A DNA stretch of 64,000 nucleotides from JAAZBA01 sp964461815. GTDB lineage: Bacteria > Bacillota > Clostridia > Oscillospirales > QAMX01. A program made the translations under genes and the position numbers. Under the pieces are notes generated by a model, which searched no databases, had not been told where the DNA came from, and was given only the letters and a program-made list of their open reading frames with translations. Positions 9,701 to 17,807 of the stretch are shown in pieces (position 1 is the first letter of the stretch; each line of letters begins with the position of its first letter). The DNA lies in contig CAYWVF010000007.1 of assembly GCA_964461815.1 (NCBI GenBank), forward strand, positions 1 to 64,000, written 5' to 3'.

Positions 9701-11672
9701 TAGCAAATACAGAGATATCAAGACCGACGGCAGGCTCACCGCTGTAGAAAGAACCGTTGACGGTGATTACCGGCGACTCGCCTTTTCGATAAAATTCTTT
9801 ATCGGCAGACATATTTAGCACATATGACGGCTTGTTATACTCTATTACGGAGTAATAACGTGAATATACACTTTGCCCATTTGATTTAAAATGTAAAAAA
9901 GAGCCTTGTGATATGTGATTTTCTATATCTATGCTACCTTCAAAGCTTCCGTCTGCACTTACTGTAACAGATGCTGTCGGTGTTTCGCTGTTATCAAGGT
10001 ATATATCAAGTGAGCTTGGAAGTGGTATACCACTGTATTTCGGTATAAGCTTTCCCCAGAAGCTAATCGTGTCTGTGGGCAAATATGCTTCTCTGTCAGT
10101 ATAAACGTACGAATAAAAACTATCGCTGTATAGCTCATCTGCTTCTCCCGAAACCCGTAGAGAATCAACAAATGTATTGTGCCCATCGGCAGCAACGACA
10201 ACATATGCAATGCTCGACTCATCGCATCTCGGGACTGTGATTTCGGCAAGCCCGTCCGAATTTGACGATGTAGCTGTCTGCGTATCTTCGCATTTGATCA
10301 ATACCTTAGCATTAGCTACAGCATTCCCCGATCTTGCATCGTTTACCCAAACGATTCCATCGCCGTTAAGCGTTGATGCATATACAGACAGATCAGATAT
10401 CTGTATAAGCTTTTGTATAAAAAGAGACTCATCATCAGAAACTCTGATATCCGCAAGATACCAGCCGTGTTCCGGCGTTTCGGGGAATAACAGATATGAT
10501 GTATACCATGCGTAATAATCGCTTGATTTGAGCCGTGTTAAGAATTCACTGTAAAGAGCAAGCTTAGATGTATCTATTTCGTAATCGTTTGAGTATCCGA
10601 TATACGGATTAATATTTTTATCATGCTCTTCTGCGATGGAAAGGTATTGTTCCGCACTGTTAAGCTTGTAAAGCTTGACTTTTATATCCTTGTCGGCAAG
10701 CTGTTCATTTGAATAGATACTCAGACTCACCATATCATCGGAAAGATATGTTTCGGTAAAATTATCGGCACTGTGAAAACGCGGCTTATCGCTGCCATAA
10801 TATTCTCCGGATGTGCGGAACGAGAAAGCGTAGTCCTCCTCAAGCTCAGCTCCGAGAACATCCTTTAGTCCTGCTTTGATAGTTACCGTATAGATCATAT
10901 TGTCCGATTCTAATTCTTTATTCGGAACAAATATGACAGTATTGTTTTCATAAAGAAATTTTCCGTCTATTTTTGGAGATATTTCGAAATATCCGTCGAT
11001 ATTATCCACACTGCGCGAAAAGTAAATCTCTATACCTGTGTCAAGCGGCATTCCAACTGTATTGTTTCCGGGAAGCGTCGATCTGACAGTCAGCTTTGAT
11101 TCTGTCTGGAATGCCCATGTTTTTACCTGCTCGTCATCGCTTGTAAATGAGATATTTACGATAGAGTTATTGTCAAATGCACTCTCCGTTTCGAGAAGAA
11201 ATTCTCCGTTTCCCTCATCATGAACGGTAAATCCAACGTTCGGTGATATTGAGAGCTTCTCCGCAAGTATGTCCGATGTCATATTATCCTGATTCGTTGT
11301 GATAAGAAAGGATGTATCGGTTTTTATGCCGCTTGCAAATTCATCTGTTGCCTTAATATTTATTGATGAAGCATCCATAAGCAGAGTACCGATGTTAGAA
11401 CCTACGGAGCCAGTTGAACTTGAGGAATCGCTGAAGCTGCCATTATGCAAGCTGTTGTTCAAAGTTGGCAGAAGCTGAGTTATTATCAAAGCAAGTGCGA
11501 GGCAAGCCGCAACAACACTCGTTCCGTACGCATAATAGCGCTTATAGCTCTTTTTTGACTTTTGCTCCGTTTTTCTGGTGTTCCTGAGTACGTCTTGCTT
11601 TTGCGATTCTGTCATTTGCAGATTTTGCAGGCAGTCATCGACTATTTTCTTAAAATCATTAAACTTAGGCAT
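6750..11672 (-). CDS. Alpha-2-macroglobulin-like protein fused to an anti-sigma-like N-terminus
   Basis: 1640 residues from the ATG at 11672, chosen because AAGGGAGAAG precedes it; an in-frame start 33 bp upstream lacks such a site. Residues about 1-45 are a charged cytoplasmic segment (FKKIVDDCLQNL, ESQKQDVLRNTRKT) like those of transmembrane anti-sigma factors, followed by one membrane helix (about 47-68). Outside come a serine/glycine linker, two Ig-like (Big_5-type) domains, macroglobulin-type beta domains (for example DREAYLPTDTISFWGKLIP), the core DNLTSWRITVAAVSDSGYAG and an alpha-helical terpenoid-cyclase-like toroid. The thioester site is absent: the toroid entry reads SNGSRFDQKAANAVAEA with no CxEQ. 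It sits 45 bp behind an ECF sigma gene, supporting a sigma/anti-sigma pair. Known bacterial macroglobulins trap proteases; that activity here is inference. Confidence 0.85.
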   Translation of the reverse strand: MPKFNDFKKIVDDCLQNLQMTESQKQDVLRNTRKTEQKSKKSYKRYYAYGTSVVAACLALALIITQLLPTLNNSLHNGSFSDSSSSTGSVGSNIGTLLMDASSINIKATDEFASGIKTDTSFLITTNQDNMTSDILAEKLSISPNVGFTVHDEGNGEFLLETESAFDNNSIVNISFTSDDEQVKTWAFQTESKLTVRSTLPGNNTVGMPLDTGIEIYFSRSVDNIDGYFEISPKIDGKFLYENNTVIFVPNKELESDNMIYTVTIKAGLKDVLGAELEEDYAFSFRTSGEYYGSDKPRFHSADNFTETYLSDDMVSLSIYSNEQLADKDIKVKLYKLNSAEQYLSIAEEHDKNINPYIGYSNDYEIDTSKLALYSEFLTRLKSSDYYAWYTSYLLFPETPEHGWYLADIRVSDDESLFIQKLIQISDLSVYASTLNGDGIVWVNDARSGNAVANAKVLIKCEDTQTATSSNSDGLAEITVPRCDESSIAYVVVAADGHNTFVDSLRVSGEADELYSDSFYSYVYTDREAYLPTDTISFWGKLIPKYSGIPLPSSLDIYLDNSETPTASVTVSADGSFEGSIDIENHISQGSFLHFKSNGQSVYSRYYSVIEYNKPSYVLNMSADKEFYRKGESPVITVNGSFYSGEPAVGLDISVFANSFETPLVLDENGEVKYVYSPQSRNASWFAFSRYINASTSGAENVWTYSYLYVPCFDSDYMLNYEKLNESGTKLKINVNEIDFSKVNERTLQYDKEKFANAVKGDTADASGRIEIIRCEYIQKQEGTKYNFITKRNEPVYSYEYVESPYITHEFTTQNGIYTTPDFKLDYSNSCWYIGYIYYTTPDGVQLKESINFGNNNYFPSYYGNPYTFVYCDNGQPRVGDEVELELRYKAQVVDSGKMLVNTSQNDFMSSDAIASGKYSFKFTDDHKSGVYVSGAYFDGKHIYNVAGIQISYDSSELALNINISTDKDDYSPGDTVEASIKVTDENGKPVKTDYVLSVVDDAAFAIMEQYSDPLTSLYNSTYYAHPETYTSFIPRFEDNIYAEGGGDGASEGIRSDFKDNAAFISSSTDKNGKGTIEFTIPDNLTSWRITVAAVSDSGYAGISKKSITASIPYFVNVVHNDEYIKGDDIVISSKVYSSDETTEYTVTVKSGASSIVKTFSGESNKFVYMNLGKLDTGVYSLTVEADSGKLHDAVRYDFDVVESKHELPITETFDMEDGVNISSLRYPVKLLVYDKTNTAYMRALSRMLSNGSRFDQKAANAVAEAILYGDYNAELNSYQTYENGISMFTYGDADAVTTAKALIAVPDRINKDGAVEYLYSVIYNNDSAPTDVAAAYMGLASQKEPVLFDIQLLLRTDDFTLEEQLYLATALAIIGDHDNAKAWFNENISKINAVKASDDLYRLRSQSLLLSELIGSSKAMETLNYVCTNYSAKYLPSLDLAAYVRHTKLTKESDASFTCIINSEKRVVNFENSSFHVYTMSKSELETADFTVISGDIGITASYVAASDSIEDTSNDMINVATTCDLQSDTVASVGSLITVTHEITVDNSISNESMMLSVSLPSNQRFVYVIRSYGSGVNFCGEEDGRIYVYLTGGKSSYTLSYCTRTVFPGEFVFEPVIITSNESDMRYVGERKVISSK

Positions 11673-11717
11673 ATTTTCTTCTCCCTTACAATTTAGCAAG
11701 CTCAATATCTACGCAAA

Positions 11718-12281
11718 TTATGTAAGCACATCTTTAAGCATGTCTCGTGCTCGCTTTAGTCGTACATTTACCGTTGCTTTGGCGCATTTCAACGCTTTTG
11801 CAATCTCATCTGTACTGAGCCCGCTATAATAATACAAAAGTATCGTTTTTCTGTATATTTCTGGAAGCTTTGAAACGGCTTTTAGTACCATGATCTTGTT
11901 GTCCCAGTCTTCGTCTGTTTTTCCAAATGTAAGAGCATTGTCATGTATAAGCCTTTCTTCATAAGCGTCTTGCTCATCCGATGCTTCCGGGAGTATTAAT
12001 GGTCTTTCCTTATACGATCTTTTACGCATGTAGTCTCTGCATACGTTCATCGCTATAGTAGTGATCCAAGTCTTTATACTTGAATTTCCGCGAAAGGAAG
12101 AGTATTTTGTATAGACCTTTAGAAATGTCTCTTGTACCGCATCTTCTGCAAGCTGATAATCTTTCAAATACATAAAGCACAGACGCAAAAGCTCTGTACC
12201 GTATTCATCCATTAGATTTGAAAGCTCGCTCTCCGTCATTCGATGAATGAAGAAGCTTTCAACCGCAAGAATAAAAAACAT
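11718..12281 (-). CDS. ECF-type RNA polymerase sigma factor
   Basis: 187 residues with the two domains of group 4 sigma factors. Region 2 contains LRLCFMYLKDYQLAEDAVQE, FLKVYTKYSSFRGNSSIKTW and AMNVCRDYMRKR. Region 4 contains LPEIYRKTILLYYYSGLSTD, EIAKALKCAKATVNVRLKRA. The ATG at 12281 has a strong GGAGGGG ribosome site. The next gene on the same strand encodes a one-pass membrane protein with an anti-sigma-like cytoplasmic tip and a macroglobulin ectodomain. This layout implies that the sigma factor is held at the membrane and released by an envelope signal. Its regulon is unknown; ECF operons usually activate themselves. Confidence 0.92.
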   Translation of the reverse strand: MFFILAVESFFIHRMTESELSNLMDEYGTELLRLCFMYLKDYQLAEDAVQETFLKVYTKYSSFRGNSSIKTWITTIAMNVCRDYMRKRSYKERPLILPEASDEQDAYEERLIHDNALTFGKTDEDWDNKIMVLKAVSKLPEIYRKTILLYYYSGLSTDEIAKALKCAKATVNVRLKRARDMLKDVLT

Positions 12282-12375
12282 GTTCCACCCCTCCGCAAAG
12301 AATTCGGGTGTAAAATCCTTTGCAATTTATTAGACGTATATTATCTCATTTTGATTTCAATAAAATGTAATTTAT

Positions 12376-12406
12376 AAATGCGCTGCAAGTTGCTTGCAGC
12401 GCATTT
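12376..12406 (-). terminator. Terminator after the first GH20-like gene
   Basis: Perfect 14-bp stem (12376-12389 with 12393-12406) with a 3-nt loop, beginning 3 bp past the stop of the gene ending at 12409. It separates that gene from the sigma-factor operon downstream. Confidence 0.85.
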
Positions 12407-12408
12407 GT

Positions 12409-14301
12409 TTAGAGTTTGCTCACTGTTGCCAATCTCTGATACATATACCACAGAAAATCTCCGCCGAACGGTTCGCCGTCTCCACGACAGTCATAGCGAA
12501 GCCTTTCCTCCTCCAGCTCTTCGATCTTATCGATCTCACCGGCAAGAAAAGCTAGGATACGTGTTTTCGTTGTTTCAAATCGCATGATCAGTCCACCGTA
12601 ACGTATATCATGCACATCCCAACCGAAGGGTTTGTTGTATTCCATCCACGCTATTCTGTGACTCTCTCTTAATGCATTCAATTTCTCTGTTATAATATCG
12701 CACTCTATTGCAAGTGCGGCAAGTGATTTTGTGTCGTTTGCATCGTATGCTTTTTTCAATCTTACGCCGAAGTCTGCTTTATTCTCAAGAAGTGAGCTGA
12801 GCTTCTTTATAACATCAAATGCTATTTCAAATGTACCGCTGTCCTTTCCTGCATCGGATAGCACAGCAGATACGTTCTTATAATACGATGCCGTATCCAT
12901 CTCGGATATCTGCTTATCAAGAAGTCCGGTAAGAGGATCGTTATACAGAAGCGCACGAGACAAACCTGTATTGTAATTGTCTCCGTGAGGATATTCGGGA
13001 AGCTCTGTTTTCATGAAATCATCGTACGACTGACCGCAGCTGAATTTGAAGCATTCTTTAACGCTGTCTTCATTGTAATAGCCTTTATAATCATAATCTG
13101 CGTACCATGTCAGACCTGCAAGTGACATGATAAGGTTAGATTCAGAACCGTTATGCCATACGGTTGCAATGACTTCCTTGATATTTCCCTTTTTACATGC
13201 ATCGAGAGCCGGGAGACTATTTCTGAGCGAACGTGTGTAATGCGGACAATGACCGCTCCATGTCCATACGCCGCCTGCAAACATCGTATTTTCACCCAAA
13301 AGCTTATGCTTTTCTATATTTACCGCATAAAACTCCTCATCAGGATGATAATAATCCCAGAATATCTGCTGTACGCCGTCCGGAACATACTGCTTTATAT
13401 CGTTTGGGATAACGGTTCTCGTATCATAATCTCCGAAGTCCTTTATGCCGTTAGCAGACATACGGAAAAACATATCGCTCCACATCATCGGCTTAAAGCC
13501 ATATGATTTTACCATTTCAACTACTCTGTTAAGGTGTTCAAAGAATACATCCTTACGTTCACGATATCCGTTTATGTCAAGATACTTTCCTGTGCCGAGA
13601 TCGTGAGTTTCATCCATACCCATGTGCAGTCTGCGGCTTGTAAAGCATGACGATATCGACTTCAGCATATCGTCGATCAAAGCATACGTTTCATCTGCAC
13701 CGACAAGAAGTACGTTTTCTGTATCTTTATAAGGTGCTGCCGCATTCCAACGTAGCATTGTAGCAAGATGACCGAGAAGCTGTACACATGGTATCAGCTC
13801 AATTCCGAGCTTAATTGCATAATCGTCAAGCTCTCGGATCTCATCACGTGTATATCTGCCTCGCATGTATCCGAAGTACGGTCTGTTTTCGACTTCATAT
13901 GTATCTTCCGTGTAGAGCATATAAGAGTTAAGTCCCATCAATGCCATTTTTCGAAGCATAAATTTCACTGTTTTTAGATTCATTACTCCGTTTCTGGACA
14001 TATCGACCATTGCACCGTTTGTATTGAACAGAGGTGTTTCCGCGATATTTTTTTCAGTTTCGCCGTCATTTATCCACTTAACAAGCATGGCAAGTGCTCT
14101 GAAGAATCTTGCTTTGCCGCCACCGTATGCTATGCTTGCTTTTTTGCCGCATAGCTCTACGCTCAATTCAGGCTTGTCGGTTCTTGAAATTATTACAATA
14201 ATATCTGCATCCTCTTTTGATGCTATCTCGATATCAAGATCCCCGGCAAGCAGTAAAATACCGTCGTTAAGCTCACATGCATTTTCAAAGAAATATTTCA
14301 T
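12409..14301 (-). CDS. GH20-like beta-N-acetylhexosaminidase (cytoplasmic)
   Basis: 630 residues, no signal peptide. A short N-terminal beta domain (to about 90) precedes a TIM barrel with the GH20 catalytic pair Asp230-Glu231 in LHMGMDETHDLG; in this family the Glu is the acid/base and the Asp orients the substrate N-acetyl group. Other barrel marks are ELIPCVQLLGHLATMLRW and FKPMMWSDMFFRM. The C-terminal third is helical (YNKPFGWDVHDIRYG). It should release terminal N-acetylhexosamines from imported oligosaccharides; the precise linkage is not evident. A clear paralogue lies at 22122-24038. The ATG has GGAGG seven bases upstream. The DUF2156 gene lies 61 bp upstream on the same strand. Confidence 0.8.
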   Translation of the reverse strand: MKYFFENACELNDGILLLAGDLDIEIASKEDADIIVIISRTDKPELSVELCGKKASIAYGGGKARFFRALAMLVKWINDGETEKNIAETPLFNTNGAMVDMSRNGVMNLKTVKFMLRKMALMGLNSYMLYTEDTYEVENRPYFGYMRGRYTRDEIRELDDYAIKLGIELIPCVQLLGHLATMLRWNAAAPYKDTENVLLVGADETYALIDDMLKSISSCFTSRRLHMGMDETHDLGTGKYLDINGYRERKDVFFEHLNRVVEMVKSYGFKPMMWSDMFFRMSANGIKDFGDYDTRTVIPNDIKQYVPDGVQQIFWDYYHPDEEFYAVNIEKHKLLGENTMFAGGVWTWSGHCPHYTRSLRNSLPALDACKKGNIKEVIATVWHNGSESNLIMSLAGLTWYADYDYKGYYNEDSVKECFKFSCGQSYDDFMKTELPEYPHGDNYNTGLSRALLYNDPLTGLLDKQISEMDTASYYKNVSAVLSDAGKDSGTFEIAFDVIKKLSSLLENKADFGVRLKKAYDANDTKSLAALAIECDIITEKLNALRESHRIAWMEYNKPFGWDVHDIRYGGLIMRFETTKTRILAFLAGEIDKIEELEEERLRYDCRGDGEPFGGDFLWYMYQRLATVSKL

Positions 14302-14362
14302 TATTTACCTCCATAAATATGTTTGTTGACAGATTATCATTTTTATTGTATTATATTATTGC

Positions 14363-15253
14363 TTATTTATTGATTACATATTTCTTTAGTATTTTTTCAG
14401 GATGGATAGCGAGCTTTGCTTTTCTGAGACCGGGTATTCCCTCATCCTCTTCTCGGTTTATATATCTGCACCCGGTCGCAAAATGATTTGAAAACTCATA
14501 TGCTATCGTTTGATACGCTCCGTTTATATCTGGTAGCGCCTTTTCGATATGCTGAAACATGGTATTCCCTATTATTTCACCTATAGCGATCGCAAGTATC
14601 GTATCGTTATACTCGAGATATCCTCCAACAAGACCTGCTTTTTCATAGTAGTCAAAAAGCTCCACCGTTGCACGTGCTTCTGTTTCACGCATATCCGGTT
14701 CTTGAACAGTCAGATCACAAAAAGCTTCGCAGAATTCTCTTGCCTTTTGTATATTTACAGAGCTTATTTCCGTGAATTTATATCCATCATGCTCTCTTTT
14801 GAATTTATTTATATGGTTTCTTTGCCCGTTATATTTTCTTCCGATAAGCGACGAAAATGAATCGGCATCATATACGTAATCATACCATGCCTCATCGGTG
14901 ATTATTGTGCTCTGCTCTCCGAGATACTTGGAAAGTATATTTATATACGCTTCGGGTACTGTGCAAAACCTGATCGGAATTTTATGATAAAGCGCATATT
15001 CGCTCAATTTATCTAAAGCATGGGTATAGCTGGCTCTGTTTTTACATACAGGCAGCGAAAAAGCCGTGCCTATGTTACGGTATTGATTCATTATAAACAA
15101 TGCGCCATCCTGCTCTGCAATTCGAACATTAAAATAATTGCGCCACATCATAAGTCCGGTCGGCGTATAGTCACATGTGTCGAATGTTTCATTCGACAGA
15201 TATTTCAGTAAAAGCTCTATGTGCCTAATTTCAAGCTTTTCAAAGCTTAACAT
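14363..15253 (-). CDS. DUF2156 (phosphatidylglycerol lysyltransferase C-domain-like) protein
   Basis: 296 residues made of two GNAT-like halves, as in DUF2156 proteins and the soluble C-terminal domain of MprF/LPG synthases. Recognisable are TPTGLMMWRNYF near residue 30, GRKYNGQRNHINKFKR near 140 and the C-terminal NREEDEGIPGLRKAK stretch. No membrane helices are present, so it is a stand-alone catalytic-type domain, possibly an aminoacyl- or acyl-transferase using a charged carrier. The acceptor is unknown. The ATG is about 13 bases from AAAGGAAAGG, a little far. The following gene on the same strand is a GH20-like enzyme 61 bp downstream. Confidence 0.8.
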   Translation of the reverse strand: MLSFEKLEIRHIELLLKYLSNETFDTCDYTPTGLMMWRNYFNVRIAEQDGALFIMNQYRNIGTAFSLPVCKNRASYTHALDKLSEYALYHKIPIRFCTVPEAYINILSKYLGEQSTIITDEAWYDYVYDADSFSSLIGRKYNGQRNHINKFKREHDGYKFTEISSVNIQKAREFCEAFCDLTVQEPDMRETEARATVELFDYYEKAGLVGGYLEYNDTILAIAIGEIIGNTMFQHIEKALPDINGAYQTIAYEFSNHFATGCRYINREEDEGIPGLRKAKLAIHPEKILKKYVINK

Positions 15254-15355
15254 TCAAGACTTCAATTCCTTTCCTTTACCTGAAATCATTATATCATATC
15301 ACTGCTGCTTTTTCAATTGATTTATACATATAAAAAATTATTTGGAGAGTTGACC

Positions 15356-16729
15356 ATGCTTAAGTCTATGAGATCACTTTGTAAAAATACAGCGTCTGAA
15401 TTTCAAAGCAATATATCGGAAATATTGTCCTTGTGTGTGCCGATTTTTTTCGAGCAATTCGCATATTCTCTGTGTTCTGTTTTAATAAGCACTGTGGTCA
15501 GTCGTATGGGATCGTCGGAGGTTGCAGGATATAATCTTGCCGAGTCGATAAACACAGTCATAAATCAGTTTATTACATCTCTCGGTGCAGGTGCAGCTGT
15601 ACTTGTATCGCAATACAGAGGTAAGGGAGATCCTGATTCAACGGGACGTGTAGCTGTGCAATCTCTGTATTTGTTTTTCATCTGCGGCTCGGCTCTAAGT
15701 ATTATACTTTTATTCGGGCATGATCTAATACTTTCGCTGATCATTGGTGGAACAGAAAAAGCCGTATATGATAATGCCAGAACATTTTTTATAGTAAGCT
15801 CTTTCTCCTATCCTCTTTTGGCATTATACACAGGCTCTTGCAATATCATACGAGGCTCCGGATTTCCCAAAAAAACTATGGCTGTATCTATTGTTACAAA
15901 TGTTCTCTATGCGATCTTGTCTTTTGTTTTTATTGTATGGCTCAAGCTCGGCATGTACGGACCCGGTATCGCACTCATTCTCGCAAGAGGCTATGGAGCA
16001 ATATACGGTTCATATATGGTGAGATGCGGCAATGACAATATGATCGTGAATACTCTTAAAATAAAGAGGCTTGATCTCTCTACGATAAAGCTTGTGCTAT
16101 ACATGGGAGTGCCTATAGGTATAGAAAATGTTATGTTCCAATTTGGCAGACTTGTAACGCAGACGTTTATTATTCCTCTGGGAACCGCAAGCATTACCGC
16201 AAATGCTATAGCCAATAATATGGCAGGACTTTTACTTGTGCCGGGAAATGCACTACAGCTTGCCGTTGTACCTATTATCGGTAAATATATCGGTATGGAT
16301 AAACCACGTATCGCAAAGTCGTTTACAATATCATGTACTTTTTTATGCTTCTTTATTTCAGCTGTAGTTTGTGCCGTAACGGCGATCGTTTTAGACGGAT
16401 TTATCGGTTTGTACGATCAGAGCGAAGAAGTAAATACGCTGATACGATCGATATATATGATGTATTTATGGCTGATGCCGACGATATGGCCTATCTCTTT
16501 TGTTATCCCGGCGGCACTTCGCGCCGCAGGCGATGTTAGAAACAATATGGTAACAGCTATTGCAAGTATGATAATTTTCAGAGTAGGCGCATCATATGTA
16601 TTGACAAAATACACATCACTCGGTATTCACGGCATTTGGGTAGGAATGTATCTTGACTGGATATTCAGATCGATATTGTTTGTAGTGAGATTATGCGGCA
16701 AAAAATGGTTAACAAAAAAAGTTGTATAA
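15356..16729 (+). CDS. MATE-family efflux transporter
   Basis: 457 residues with about twelve membrane helices in two homologous halves, each with the MATE pattern of a long hydrophobic bundle (VPIFFEQFAYSLCSVLIST; GVPIGIENVMFQFGRLVTQT). MATE proteins export cationic drugs or metabolites in exchange for sodium or protons. The ATG at 15356 is preferred because TTTGGAGAG lies upstream; an earlier in-frame TTG at 15317 has no ribosome site. It is divergent from the DUF2156 gene and ends at a terminator. A second MATE gene is at 24086-25456, but the two are not obviously recent duplicates. Confidence 0.92.
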   Translation: MLKSMRSLCKNTASEFQSNISEILSLCVPIFFEQFAYSLCSVLISTVVSRMGSSEVAGYNLAESINTVINQFITSLGAGAAVLVSQYRGKGDPDSTGRVAVQSLYLFFICGSALSIILLFGHDLILSLIIGGTEKAVYDNARTFFIVSSFSYPLLALYTGSCNIIRGSGFPKKTMAVSIVTNVLYAILSFVFIVWLKLGMYGPGIALILARGYGAIYGSYMVRCGNDNMIVNTLKIKRLDLSTIKLVLYMGVPIGIENVMFQFGRLVTQTFIIPLGTASITANAIANNMAGLLLVPGNALQLAVVPIIGKYIGMDKPRIAKSFTISCTFLCFFISAVVCAVTAIVLDGFIGLYDQSEEVNTLIRSIYMMYLWLMPTIWPISFVIPAALRAAGDVRNNMVTAIASMIIFRVGASYVLTKYTSLGIHGIWVGMYLDWIFRSILFVVRLCGKKWLTKKVV

Positions 16730-16734
16730 AATTT

Positions 16735-16771
16735 ATGCCCTTAGTATTTTTACATTAAATACTAAGGGCAT
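16735..16771. terminator. Bidirectional terminator between MATE and NYN genes
   Basis: Perfect 15-bp stem (16735-16749 with 16757-16771) in the gap between two convergent genes. Confidence 0.85.
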
Positions 16772-16795
16772 AGCTTTAGTCTTTTGCAGCAAATA

Positions 16796-17602
16796 TTATT
16801 TTGTTTTTTTATTAGCGGTCGTGCGTTTGTATAATCCGTCTCTTTCAACCTTATTCCAATCCACGTATAAAACATTTAAATTCTTATTAGCTTCAAAACG
16901 CTCTTTGATTTGATAGATATAATCATCGCGGATCAGTTCTTGTAATGCGGATCTTATGTTTTCAGAATCAGCATTATAGACGCTAGAAACTTTTTCCACC
17001 GTTTTCATAAATGTCGGACGCACTTTATTTTCATTCTTTTCAAGCCGCTCAAAATTTTCTAAAATAAATCTCTTATACTCGTTTGATGCATTCTCGTTCT
17101 TTCCAATTTCAACATACCAGCTTGCAGAGGTTTTAAGCTGAGCACTGAATGCATCACGTACAGCATATACACCGACTTCCTTCTGGCATCTGTTAGTTAA
17201 AAATCTTACAACAGAGCTGAAATGTCCGTCGCCGGTAAAAATAATAAAGGTCTCATCATTGTCTTTAATAAAAGCTCGTTGATATATTGAGTCGAGCATG
17301 ATAAAATCAGTAAAATCTTTTTTAAAATTGCCGGTATTCTGTGTTTCGATAATTGTATTGCTTATTTCTCTTATTCTCGGTATCTCGGCACAAAGCTGCT
17401 CCTTGGAAAAATCGGCAAAAAATAAAATATCCGTAATATCGTATTTCTCACGTATCTCCTCGTGCCATTTTTTCAGATCCGGCTTTTGCCTAAACAGCTT
17501 TGTCATAGATATATACCAATGCTCATAATCGACAAAGGCTACTGCTCTTTTTTTTCCCTCCTCACGCTCCTTTATTCCGATGCGCTTTTTTAATAACCAC
17601 AA
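16796..17602 (-). CDS. NYN-domain (PIN-like) ribonuclease-type protein
   Basis: 268 residues. A NYN/LabA-type nuclease domain spans about 18-175 with the acidic residues of the family: Asp25 in AVAFVDYEHWY, the aspartates in FTDFIMLDSIY, and IIFTGDGHFSSVV. The C-terminal 75 residues look like a winged helix (ENIRSALQELIRDDYIYQIK). The start is the TTG at 17602, behind AAGGAGG at 7-nt spacing. A longer frame from TTG 17677 would add a false membrane helix, because that stretch is the promoter itself. Such proteins are thought to cleave RNA; substrates are unknown. It is transcribed alone. Confidence 0.85.
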   Translation of the reverse strand: MWLLKKRIGIKEREEGKKRAVAFVDYEHWYISMTKLFRQKPDLKKWHEEIREKYDITDILFFADFSKEQLCAEIPRIREISNTIIETQNTGNFKKDFTDFIMLDSIYQRAFIKDNDETFIIFTGDGHFSSVVRFLTNRCQKEVGVYAVRDAFSAQLKTSASWYVEIGKNENASNEYKRFILENFERLEKNENKVRPTFMKTVEKVSSVYNADSENIRSALQELIRDDYIYQIKERFEANKNLNVLYVDWNKVERDGLYKRTTANKKTK

Positions 17603-17648
17603 TATTATTCCTCCTTGCCAAATACTTGCAAGGCAAAAGACTACTATA

Positions 17649-17677
17649 ATTATAGCTTGATTTCCTGTAATTGTCAA
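17649..17677 (-). promoter_or_regulatory. Perfect consensus promoter of the NYN gene
   Basis: Minus-strand TTGACA (17672-17677), 17-bp spacer, TATAAT (17649-17654). Downstream, CCTTGC and GCAAGG could pair and partly hide the ribosome site, leaving room for translational control. Confidence 0.92.
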
Positions 17678-17762
17678 TAGACTTTTATACGACTTTTTAC
17701 ACCGCTATTTGGTCGATTTCACATATTATTGAGTATATGAAGCTGATTATACAAACAAAACA

Positions 17763-17800
17763 GCAGACACTGTTCATCAGTCGGATGAATCGGTGTCTGC
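17763..17800 (-). terminator. Terminator after the MBL hydrolase gene
   Basis: Hairpin with 8-bp outer arms (17763-17770 with 17793-17800), a small internal loop and a further 6-bp stem; on the minus strand it is followed by TGTTTTGTTTGT. Confidence 0.7.
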
Positions 17801-17807
17801 ATTGCTT

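Noticed and set aside
8338..10515. Several open frames opposite the macroglobulin gene
   Set aside because: They have no ribosome sites, no recognisable domains and are reverse-strand shadows of a long real gene.
11673..11705. Longer start for the macroglobulin gene
   Set aside because: The 11 extra residues have no ribosome site at the right distance, whereas ATG 11672 has AAGGGAGAAG.
17603..17677. N-terminal membrane helix on the NYN protein
   Set aside because: The stretch is a perfect sigma-A promoter and a ribosome site, so it is not translated.
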